Of a stretch of DNA of 5,442 nucleotides, positions 1 to 5,206 are shown in pieces (position 1 is the stretch's first letter; the number at the start of each line of letters is the position of its first letter). A model generated the notes under the pieces. The model ran no database searches, was not told the origin of the DNA, and worked only from the letters and a program-made list of their open reading frames with translations. Source of the stretch: Gammaproteobacteria bacterium (GTDB taxonomy: Bacteria > Pseudomonadota > Gammaproteobacteria > SZUA-152). The position numbers were made by a program, and so were the translations under genes. The stretch lies in NCBI GenBank assembly GCA_030617485.1, contig JAUWVK010000111.1, forward strand, positions 1 through 5,442, in the 5' to 3' direction.

Positions 1-611
1 TCTGAGTTGCCACTAACATCAATCCTCAACATAGCACCTAACAACGTTTGCTTGTTTTGGCCATTGCCTTTCGGATCACCCCCCGCCCCACCATCCCCTA
101 AGCCATAGTACAGGTAACCATCTGGTCCAAAATGGATATCACCGCCATTGTGATTTGAGAATGGTTGTTTTATAGAAAAAAGTATCTGTTCCCGCTCCGC
201 CTCTAACGTTTTACCTTTATCTCCACTCACAAATCGGGTTAACACAGACTCCAGCGAATTATTATCGCGAGTATAAGAAAGATAAACGTAACCGTTTTTA
301 TCAAATTCAGGGTCGAATGACATACCCAGTAAGCCGGTTTCATTTTGTTCTGAGTGCACACGGTCTCTTATATCAACAAAAACCGTGCTATTGATTTTTC
401 CTCCACGACCATCAAGGCGCAGCACTCGCCCAGCCTGCTCAACCACATACCAAACATTCGGTTTATTTGGCGCCTGAAGGATAGCTAGCGGCCTGTTTAA
501 AACAACATTCTCAAACACATGCACTAGTGCGATAGTGCTATTGGCATATACCGGTACAATCGCCAACCATAATAAACCAGCTGATATCCATAACGCCCTC
601 AGATAAAACAT
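1..611 (-). CDS. PQQ-dependent sugar dehydrogenase family protein, exported, N-terminal part
   Basis: Partial gene running off the left edge; 203 residues are visible. Residues 1-23 form a signal peptide (hydrophobic stretch LWISAGLLWLAIVP, likely cleavage after VYA), so the protein should act in the periplasm or outside the cell. The mature part begins like a six-bladed beta-propeller of the glucose/sorbosone dehydrogenase (GSDH) family: RPLAILQAP near 40-48, VVEQAGRVLRL at 56-66, ETGLLGMSFDPEF at 91-103, and the family signature SNHNGGDIHFGPDGYLYYGLGDGG at about 152-175. His154 in NHNGG matches the catalytic base of soluble PQQ glucose dehydrogenase. These enzymes oxidise aldose sugars using PQQ, but many family members have unknown substrates, so the substrate here is not assigned. 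The start at 611 is chosen because GGAGG lies 7 nt upstream; the ATG at 616 meets a stop after five codons. It is transcribed divergently from the gene at 719. Confidence 0.88.
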   Translation of the reverse strand, partial: MFYLRALWISAGLLWLAIVPVYANSTIALVHVFENVVLNRPLAILQAPNKPNVWYVVEQAGRVLRLDGRGGKINSTVFVDIRDRVHSEQNETGLLGMSFDPEFDKNGYVYLSYTRDNNSLESVLTRFVSGDKGKTLEAEREQILFSIKQPFSNHNGGDIHFGPDGYLYYGLGDGGAGGDPKGNGQNKQTLLGAMLRIDVSGNS

Positions 612-618
612 TCCATTT

Positions 619-623
619 CCTCC
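619..623 (-). promoter_or_regulatory. Shine-Dalgarno site of the PQQ dehydrogenase gene
   Basis: GGAGG on the minus strand, 7 nt before the ATG at 611. It decides the start, since the competing ATG at 616 is only 2 nt away and opens a five-codon dead end. Confidence 0.75.
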
Positions 624-635
624 GGTTTTTTTCCT

Positions 636-665
636 ATTCTATTTCCTTGTTGTCACATCCAGCAA
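636..665 (-). promoter_or_regulatory. Possible sigma-70-type promoter for the PQQ dehydrogenase gene
   Basis: On the minus strand, TAGAAT (636-641) resembles a -10 box (5 of 6). TTGCTG (660-665) is a weak -35 box (3 of 6) at an 18-bp spacing. The predicted leader would be about 20 nt and would include the ribosome binding site. The match is weak and rests on inspection only. No equally good promoter was found on the plus strand for the gene at 719. Confidence 0.25.
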
Positions 666-718
666 GGCCATTTACACTGACCAGCTATTTTAACCAGCCA
701 TAAAGAACGCTACGAAAC

Positions 719-1585
719 ATGACAAACTTTGAACCACTCCGGGACATGAGCACCTTTACCGAGGATATGTTCAACCGCATTATTGCCTTTCAGGAAAAAG
801 AACACTCAGCCTGGGATAATTCACTTACATTTGAAGAGCGGATAAAGGGCCTGCCTCTACACAACCTGATTTTTAGCAACCCTGATCGAGATCCTGCCGT
901 ATATGGTCCAACAGTAGCACCATATTTTCCATTACGTGAAGAAATACAAAAAATTGCCCACTACACCAAACAGGTGTCACAACCAGGCTCTACTAACCCA
1001 GAGATGTGTGATCTGTACCCAGGCAATGGCTTTATTGGCAGCCTTATTGGCCGAGAAGGAATCCATGTCACCGGAATTAAACGAGTTTCTGACAAACCTA
1101 ATCAAATAGAATCATTTACAGATACTCATTGTTACAGCTACAGCAATGACCCTGTTGATGAACAGATCTGCAATACTATACTGGTTTCCTGGCCCCCAGC
1201 CGAAAGCAATCCCTCGTCTGATCTTGTTAAATTGAAACCCAAACTAATCATTTATATTTTCACCAATCACGTTGATGAAAACACCAATAAAAGACAAACT
1301 GGAAGCAAAGAAATGCTCGCGACACTATCCAGTGATTATCGCTTGCTAGACCAATGGGAATCACATCGCCCTAAAAACATATTGCATGATGTTTGGCCTG
1401 ACATGACGCCATCAATAGCAGAAACACGCCAGGTACACATCTATGCTCATTCTTCTATGGACGACATAAAACCCGTAAAATCACTATCACCATCGCAACC
1501 ATATGACTGGGAAAAAGATTTTCAAATGGCTTTGTTGGCACTACAGGCAAAAAGTGAAGTGCAGTCCCGAGGTTTTCCTGTTTAA
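719..1585 (+). CDS. Uncharacterised protein with SAM-methyltransferase-like motif
   Basis: A 288-residue soluble protein with no signal peptide or membrane segment. I do not recognise a named family. Residues 96-114 (MCDLYPGNGFIGSLIGREG) look like motif I of a class I SAM-dependent methyltransferase: an acidic residue, a strand and a glycine-rich loop, here PGNGF in place of the usual GxGxG. Next come a short strand HVTGI at 116-120 and NTILVSWPP at 152-160. That last segment has the strand-then-[S/N/D]xPP form of motif IV, seen in amino- and RNA-methylating enzymes. PKLIIYIF at 174-181 fits a further core strand. The role is therefore probably methyl transfer or SAM binding, with unknown substrate. 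It precedes rsmJ by 29 bp on the same strand, so the two are likely co-transcribed. The start is uncertain: neither the ATG at 719 nor the in-frame ATG at 746 has a good Shine-Dalgarno site. Confidence 0.7.
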   Translation: MTNFEPLRDMSTFTEDMFNRIIAFQEKEHSAWDNSLTFEERIKGLPLHNLIFSNPDRDPAVYGPTVAPYFPLREEIQKIAHYTKQVSQPGSTNPEMCDLYPGNGFIGSLIGREGIHVTGIKRVSDKPNQIESFTDTHCYSYSNDPVDEQICNTILVSWPPAESNPSSDLVKLKPKLIIYIFTNHVDENTNKRQTGSKEMLATLSSDYRLLDQWESHRPKNILHDVWPDMTPSIAETRQVHIYAHSSMDDIKPVKSLSPSQPYDWEKDFQMALLALQAKSEVQSRGFPV

Positions 1586-1614
1586 CGCTAGCCATTAAAA
1601 AATTCATAAATAAT

Positions 1615-2433
1615 ATGCCTTCTATAGCCGTTGCAACCAACTTAGAACATACCAGTAGCTGTACGTTACTTGCAAAAAATTTAAATCTCCCTATATGTCG
1701 CGATAACAACAACCACGACAGTATCGACCATTGTTCTACTTTTGACTTATTTCTAAGTTATGAAAACGATAATGCCAGCGGCCTGCAACGGCTGACACTT
1801 ACTGACCCAAGCGGCAACCTTGGGGGCTCACTATATATTGATTTTATTGCTGGCAAGGTTGGGCATCGCCATCACTTTGGTGGAGGCCGAGGACAGCCTT
1901 TAGCCAAAGCTGTTGGCCTAAAAGGTGGGGCTAACCCAACAATTATTGATGCGACAGCCGGGCTGGGTAGAGATGCTTTTGTAATGGCCAGTCTTGGCGC
2001 TCAGGTAATGCTTATCGAACGCTCACCTATTATTGCCGCATTACTGGAGGATGGACTTGGACGTGCTTCACACGATATTGAACTAAAAACAATTGTTACT
2101 GACCGCATGAATCTGGTCACAGCTGATGCCATTAAATGGCTTGCTGATCTTCCTACAGAGAATCACCCCGATGTAGTTTACATGGACCCTATGTACCCAC
2201 ACCGTAATAAAAGTGCGCTGGTAAAAAAAGAGATGAGGGTATTGAGACAGCTAGCGGGAGATGATGAAGATGCAAGTCAACTACTGCATGCCGCATTAAC
2301 TTGCGCAAAACGTCGGGTAACAGTTAAAAGACCACGCACTGCCCCGATACTCAGCGGCAAAATTCTTAATAATCGCAAACCAAACGGTACAGTGGAATCA
2401 AAAAATACCCGTTACGATATCTATGTTCCCTGA
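1615..2433 (+). CDS. rsmJ: 16S rRNA (guanine1516-N2)-methyltransferase RsmJ
   Basis: RsmJ (formerly YhiQ) methylates N2 of G1516 in helix 45 of 16S rRNA, using SAM, in the 30S subunit. The 272-residue product is slightly longer than the E. coli enzyme (about 250). Family landmarks are clear: GGSLYIDFIAGKVGHRHHFGGGRGQ-type segment at 70-94, SAM-binding motif I IDATAGLGRDAFVMASLG at 111-128, acidic residue Glu135 ending the second strand (MLIERSP), catalytic motif IV VVYMDPMYPHR at 187-197, KSALVKKEMRVLRQL at 199-213, VTVKRP at 235-240, and the C-terminal RYDIY at 266-270. The first 60 residues are divergent, as is usual. The start lacks an obvious Shine-Dalgarno site (AT-rich leader), so expression may rely on coupling to the gene 29 bp upstream. 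It converges on the regulator gene with only 9 bp between stop codons. A weak 3' hairpin (TATC/GATA, followed by TGTTTTT at about 2439-2445) is not strong enough to call as a terminator. Confidence 0.93.
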   Translation: MPSIAVATNLEHTSSCTLLAKNLNLPICRDNNNHDSIDHCSTFDLFLSYENDNASGLQRLTLTDPSGNLGGSLYIDFIAGKVGHRHHFGGGRGQPLAKAVGLKGGANPTIIDATAGLGRDAFVMASLGAQVMLIERSPIIAALLEDGLGRASHDIELKTIVTDRMNLVTADAIKWLADLPTENHPDVVYMDPMYPHRNKSALVKKEMRVLRQLAGDDEDASQLLHAALTCAKRRVTVKRPRTAPILSGKILNNRKPNGTVESKNTRYDIYVP

Positions 2434-2442
2434 TACCTGTTT

Positions 2443-3051
2443 TTAATTCTGTGTTTCTTGAAAAACGCCTTCCTCTTTTTTATGGGACTCAAAACATAAC
2501 CCCATAATATCTAACAACGCCTGGTTATCGATAGGTGCATTAAGACAGGAGTCTGCACCAGCCATTAACAAACGTTGCTTATGATCACGATCTGCAGGGT
2601 CCAATACTGCGACAACTTGCACATGACGCGTTGCATGCTCGCTCTTAATTAAGCGACATATTTCCAGACTTTCCTGACGAAGAATTTTTGAATCAATCAA
2701 CACTATATCGGGACGGAAATCGGTAATTTTTCGGCCAGCATCAAAAATACTGTGTACAGCAACAGTCTCTGTAGATTCTGAAAGTGTATCCAGGATTTCA
2801 ACCAAACGGCTTGCTGACTGCACATCACTATTTACAATAAGTACTCGTAAATCACCTCGATCAGGACGATTAAATTGTTTACCATTTTCTCTGGCAAATT
2901 GTGCGACATCTCCCATGGTAAATGGACGTTGTACTACGCCTGCAACTTCAGCATGTAACATACCATTTTGCATCCATTCACAAACAGTAATAGGGGAACC
3001 CATTAGAAGGTTAGTGACTTCATTTGAATTAAGTCGTGTTTTTTGGGCCAT
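2443..3051 (-). CDS. Helix-turn-helix protein fused to a degenerate receiver domain
   Basis: A 202-residue two-domain regulator. Residues 8-57 (NSNEVTNLLMGSPITVCEWMQNG, then a short wing and FTMGDVAQFARENG) resemble the MerR/excisionase-type helix-turn-helix used to bind DNA. Residues 68-185 form a receiver domain in CheY order: LRVLIVNSD at 68-76, FRPDIVLIDSKI at 112-123 with probable phospho-acceptor Asp120, VQVVAVLDPAD at 144-154, and AGADSCLNAPID at 164-175. The chemistry is incomplete. One of the two N-terminal acidic residues is Asn74 (Asp76 remains), the switch Thr/Ser position is Leu150, and the invariant Lys position is Ala172. It may thus be phosphorylated poorly or not at all. The domain order (DNA-binding first, receiver last) is the reverse of classic response regulators. 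No histidine kinase gene is adjacent. The start has only a weak GGA about 14 nt upstream. Targets are unknown; the inverted repeat upstream could be an autoregulatory site. Confidence 0.8.
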   Translation of the reverse strand: MAQKTRLNSNEVTNLLMGSPITVCEWMQNGMLHAEVAGVVQRPFTMGDVAQFARENGKQFNRPDRGDLRVLIVNSDVQSASRLVEILDTLSESTETVAVHSIFDAGRKITDFRPDIVLIDSKILRQESLEICRLIKSEHATRHVQVVAVLDPADRDHKQRLLMAGADSCLNAPIDNQALLDIMGLCFESHKKEEGVFQETQN

Positions 3052-3064
3052 TAAATTTGCATCC

Positions 3065-3114
3065 AGTTTACTTCAAACAATAAGCCCCTGATGTGCGAGC
3101 ATTCGAAGTAAACT
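3065..3114. repeat. 13-bp inverted repeat upstream of the regulator gene
   Basis: The arm AGTTTACTTCAAA (3065-3077) is matched by TTCGAAGTAAACT (3102-3114), its reverse complement at 12 of 13 positions, with the outer 10 bp perfect. The arms are separated by 24 bp, so equivalent points lie roughly three to four helical turns apart. It sits 14 bp before the start codon of the HTH-receiver gene. It could be a two-site operator, perhaps for that protein itself, or a stem-loop in the 5' leader. No U-run follows either side, so it is not a terminator. Confidence 0.6.
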
Positions 3115-3119
3115 AGCGG

Positions 3120-3190
3120 TTTAGATAGGTGATACTTTAGGCCCTTCCAGCCATTAAAAGACCGTATTTTAGGACCTTTTACAAACCATT
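3120..3190. repeat. Imperfect direct repeat in the 170-bp intergenic region
   Basis: TTTAGGCCCTT (3136-3146) recurs as TTTAGGACCTT (3168-3178), 10 of 11 identical, 32 bp apart. Each copy is followed by a CCATTxAAA word (3151 and 3186). A further TTTAG occurs at 3120, 16 bp before the first copy. The rest of 3052-3221 holds the inverted repeat described separately and nothing that looks like a gene or a strong terminator. The match may be chance in AT-rich DNA. Confidence 0.3.
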
Positions 3191-3221
3191 GAAAAACAAG
3201 CTGTTATTCTCAAGACTCGAG

Positions 3222-3623
3222 TTAGCGATGAACCTCAAAACGATCTCCACTGGCTTTTCTGAGGTCTACTTTTACGCGTTTCTTACTCCAGCCATGCACC
3301 TTGTCATGAGCCTCGACATACACAATATTGGTACCCTTTGGGATTTGCACCGTATGGCTGCGAGTAAAAGGTTGCTCCTGCTCATGCGGGTGAAAAAGCG
3401 TGCGGGTACCCAAATTTTCACCCGCCACAGTGACCACTCGCCATGCATCGGCATAATGAGACCAGCCCGTATCACCATGACGTAATGTAGTCCTCACATG
3501 CCAACTACCTGTGCGTAATTCAAAGCGGGTTTTAACAACCTCCACTTCACCGGCGTAAACTTGACTTACTTGCATGGCGCTCATTAACAAACCCAGCCCC
3601 AGCATACGAATGATCCTATCCAT
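3222..3623 (-). CDS. Small exported protein of unknown function, His/Trp-rich
   Basis: A 133-residue protein with a signal peptide (residues 1-24; hydrophobic core MLGLGLLMSAM, likely cleavage after VYA), so it is probably periplasmic. The mature part of about 109 residues alternates short hydrophobic strands and turns, suggesting an Ig-like beta-sandwich; this is inference. Notable features are histidines at 42, 49 and 56, an HPHEQEQPFTRS segment at 78-89 with an HxH pair, further histidines at 90, 106, 110 and 132, and tryptophans at 41, 54, 61 and 112. I do not recognise a named family and assign no function. It is not an obvious DUF2914 member despite a similar size. The start is supported by GGAGGT 7 nt upstream. 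It begins 44 bp after pgpA ends, on the same strand and with no clear terminator between, so it may be the last gene of the nusB-thiL-pgpA transcript. The reading frame on the opposite strand here is a shadow. Confidence 0.78.
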   Translation of the reverse strand: MDRIIRMLGLGLLMSAMQVSQVYAGEVEVVKTRFELRTGSWHVRTTLRHGDTGWSHYADAWRVVTVAGENLGTRTLFHPHEQEQPFTRSHTVQIPKGTNIVYVEAHDKVHGWSKKRVKVDLRKASGDRFEVHR

Positions 3624-3630
3624 CTGAGCT

Positions 3631-3636
3631 ACCTCC
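3631..3636 (-). promoter_or_regulatory. Strong Shine-Dalgarno site of the small exported protein
   Basis: AGGAGGT on the minus strand (core GGAGGT at 3631-3636) lies 7 nt before the ATG at 3623. It is one of the two best ribosome binding sites in the window and supports this short gene as real. Confidence 0.75.
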
Positions 3637-3667
3637 TGACAATTTATGCATATGCCACTATATTCTT

Positions 3668-4174
3668 CTAAGTATTGGTATAAAGCAGAAATGCTGCCTG
3701 TAATATCAACCAGGAAAAAATGCCCGCTATAATGTCATCCAGCATAATTCCCCAGCCTCCTTCGACCTGCCGATCTATTTGACGAATAGGCCAGGGTTTT
3801 AATATGTCAAAAAAACGAAACAGCAAAAACCCCGCCACCATCCACCCAATACCCTCTGGTGCAGCAGCCATGGTAATCAAATAACCTACAATTTCATCCC
3901 AGACGATACCTGAATGGTCGTGCACACCCAGATCCCGGCTGGTGACGTCGCATAACCAGATGCCCACCAATACCATGACAGCAACGATAGTCAGATAGAC
4001 CCATAACGACAACGGCGCAATTAACAAATAAAGAGGAATTGCTACCAGGGTGCCAAAGGTACCCGGCGCAACAGGTGCTGCACCACTACCAAAACCAAAG
4101 GCCAGAAAATGAATGGGGTTACGCCACACACTGGCAGGTGCACTATTACGTTTAAACAAGTGACGTTTAATCAT
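3668..4174 (-). CDS. pgpA: Phosphatidylglycerophosphatase A
   Basis: PgpA is an inner-membrane enzyme that removes the phosphate from phosphatidylglycerophosphate to give phosphatidylglycerol. At 168 residues it matches the usual length (E. coli about 170). The family motifs are all present: GSGAAPVAPGTFGTL at 29-43, acidic residues Asp76 and Asp81 followed by HDHSGIVWDEIVG at 85-97, FRFFDILKPWPI at 119-130, and GGWGIMLDDIIAG at 139-151. The conserved Asp/Glu residues are expected to bind Mg2+. Hydrophobic segments at about 42-74, 98-120 and 147-165 fit a multi-span membrane protein. The start codon overlaps the thiL stop (ATGA at 4171-4174), a typical translational coupling, and AGGAAG lies 6 nt upstream inside thiL. 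It is followed by the small exported-protein gene after 44 bp. Confidence 0.95.
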   Translation of the reverse strand: MIKRHLFKRNSAPASVWRNPIHFLAFGFGSGAAPVAPGTFGTLVAIPLYLLIAPLSLWVYLTIVAVMVLVGIWLCDVTSRDLGVHDHSGIVWDEIVGYLITMAAAPEGIGWMVAGFLLFRFFDILKPWPIRQIDRQVEGGWGIMLDDIIAGIFSWLILQAAFLLYTNT

Positions 4175-5178
4175 TGTGCACTTCCTGATTTTTCCTTGTC
4201 ACTTTTAAAGTGATCATACCCTGCAAAAGAAAGCATAATTTCATGACCTAATTTATCATGCCAACGTATGCCTACATGCTCCGATACAGTTCCTATTTTT
4301 GTACACGCACACCCTAAAGCATTGAGTTTTTCTCTCATTTTTTTCTCGTACAATTCAGGTACGGTAAAACACAGTTCGTAATCATCACCGGCACTGGCTG
4401 CTAGCTGCCAGTCATCGGCTAATTTCAGACTCTGAAAAGCATTCGACAGAGGGAGTTTATCGATATTAATATCAGCACCCACGCTACTGGCAGTAAGCAC
4501 ATGGCTCAAGTCTGCGCTCAAGCCGTCCGAAACATCAATAGCTGCGCTTGCCAATCCACGCAACGCCAATCCAACTGCAATCTGAGGTGATGGAAAATCA
4601 AGTTTATTCTGTAATGTTTTGGAAATAGGTGCGGGTGGTTTAATCTTGCCCTGTTTAAAGTGCAGACCAGCTCCGGCGTCACCCAAAGTACCCGTTACAT
4701 AAATACCATCACCAACAACAGCACCGCTCCTTGTTAACGCGCTGCCTTCCGGCACAAAACCCATAATTTGAATAGTAATGCTGAGCGGAGTATGCGGCGG
4801 ACTATGGGTGGTATCACCACCCACGAGTTGAGCATTATGCTCACGCGCCAACGCGAACAACCCTTGCGAAAAATGCGTTAACCAATTTTCATTCGAGTCA
4901 GGCAATGTAATCGCCAACGTAAACCATGCCGGTTCCGCACCCATAGCAGCCATATCACTTAGGTTGACCGCGAGAGCTTTATGGCCAATTGCCTCTGGCG
5001 CAGTATTAACAGGAAAATGTACACCGCTCACCAATGTGTCAGCTGAAACCACCAGAGATTGGCCTGCAGGCGGTCGCAACAAAGCGCCATCGTCACCTAT
5101 ACCAAGACTAACGTCCGCACGATTAGATTGTTGACCGGTGAAATAGCGCCGAATGATGTCAAACTCGGAGCTGGACAT
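4171..5178 (-). CDS. thiL: Thiamine-monophosphate kinase
   Basis: ThiL phosphorylates thiamine monophosphate with ATP to form thiamine diphosphate, the active cofactor, in the cytoplasm. Counting from ATG 5178 the protein has 335 residues. The positions below count from GTG 5187; subtract 3 for the ATG start. Family motifs: EFDIIRRYF at 8-16, LGIGDDGALL at 28-37, SADTLVSGVHF at 48-58, HKALAVNLSDMAAMGA at 69-84 (Mg-nucleotide site), LVGGDTT at 121-127, GFVPEGSALTRSGA at 143-156, IDVSDGLSADLSHV at 217-230, AGDDYELCFTVP at 266-277, and the C-terminal GYDHF at 323-327. About 11 polar residues follow. Two starts are possible: GTG at 5187 or ATG at 5178. Neither has a Shine-Dalgarno site. I prefer the ATG because homologues begin just before the EFxxIxRYF motif. 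The gene lies 18 bp after nusB (9 bp if GTG is used) and overlaps pgpA by 4 nt, so translation is probably coupled. Confidence 0.95.
   Translation of the reverse strand: MSSSEFDIIRRYFTGQQSNRADVSLGIGDDGALLRPPAGQSLVVSADTLVSGVHFPVNTAPEAIGHKALAVNLSDMAAMGAEPAWFTLAITLPDSNENWLTHFSQGLFALAREHNAQLVGGDTTHSPPHTPLSITIQIMGFVPEGSALTRSGAVVGDGIYVTGTLGDAGAGLHFKQGKIKPPAPISKTLQNKLDFPSPQIAVGLALRGLASAAIDVSDGLSADLSHVLTASSVGADINIDKLPLSNAFQSLKLADDWQLAASAGDDYELCFTVPELYEKKMREKLNALGCACTKIGTVSEHVGIRWHDKLGHEIMLSFAGYDHFKSDKEKSGSAQ
4181..4186 (-). promoter_or_regulatory. Shine-Dalgarno site of pgpA inside the end of thiL
   Basis: AGGAAG on the minus strand, 6 nt before the pgpA ATG at 4174. It supports the overlapping start, with both termination-reinitiation and independent initiation possible. 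Confidence 0.6.
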
Positions 5179-5187
5179 GTGTGACAC

Positions 5188-5206
5188 GGCAATGGGCTAT
5201 TTGCCC
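5188..5206 (-). other. Alternative small hairpins at the nusB stop / thiL start junction
   Basis: In the transcript GGCAA (5201-5205) can pair with TTGCC (5188-5192) around an 8-nt loop, or GGGC (5203-5206) with GCCC (5194-5197) around a 5-nt loop; the two are mutually exclusive. The nusB stop codon lies within the structure and thiL starts just after it without a Shine-Dalgarno site. No U-run follows, so this is not a terminator. It could couple thiL initiation to nusB termination. The stems are short and may be chance. Confidence 0.3.

Noticed and set aside
671..704. TTTACA/CATAAA as a promoter for the plus-strand gene at 719
   Set aside because: The spacing between the boxes is 22 bp, too long for a sigma-70 promoter.
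1455..1712. 85-residue open frame on the minus strand
   Set aside because: Antisense to the end of the methyltransferase-like gene and the beginning of rsmJ; no ribosome binding site and no protein-like pattern.
2411..2447. Possible terminator between the convergent genes rsmJ and the regulator
   Set aside because: A TATC/GATA stem with a 10-nt loop, a mismatch and one further pair precedes TGTTTTT. The stem is too weak to call an intrinsic terminator by eye; a folding calculation would decide.
3155..3180. Hairpin AAAAG...CTTTT in the spacer as a terminator of the exported-protein gene
   Set aside because: Only five A/T-rich pairs before mismatches; not stable enough to support.
3272..3478. 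68-residue open frame on the minus strand
   Set aside because: An alternate frame nested inside the small exported-protein gene, with no independent start signals.
3189..3485. 98-residue open frame on the plus strand
   Set aside because: Lies almost wholly opposite the small exported-protein gene, which has a signal peptide and a strong ribosome binding site; the product looks like no real protein and its start has no ribosome binding site.
3648..3655. GCATATGC palindrome between pgpA and the exported-protein gene
   Set aside because: An 8-bp palindrome is common by chance, and nothing around it suggests a known site.
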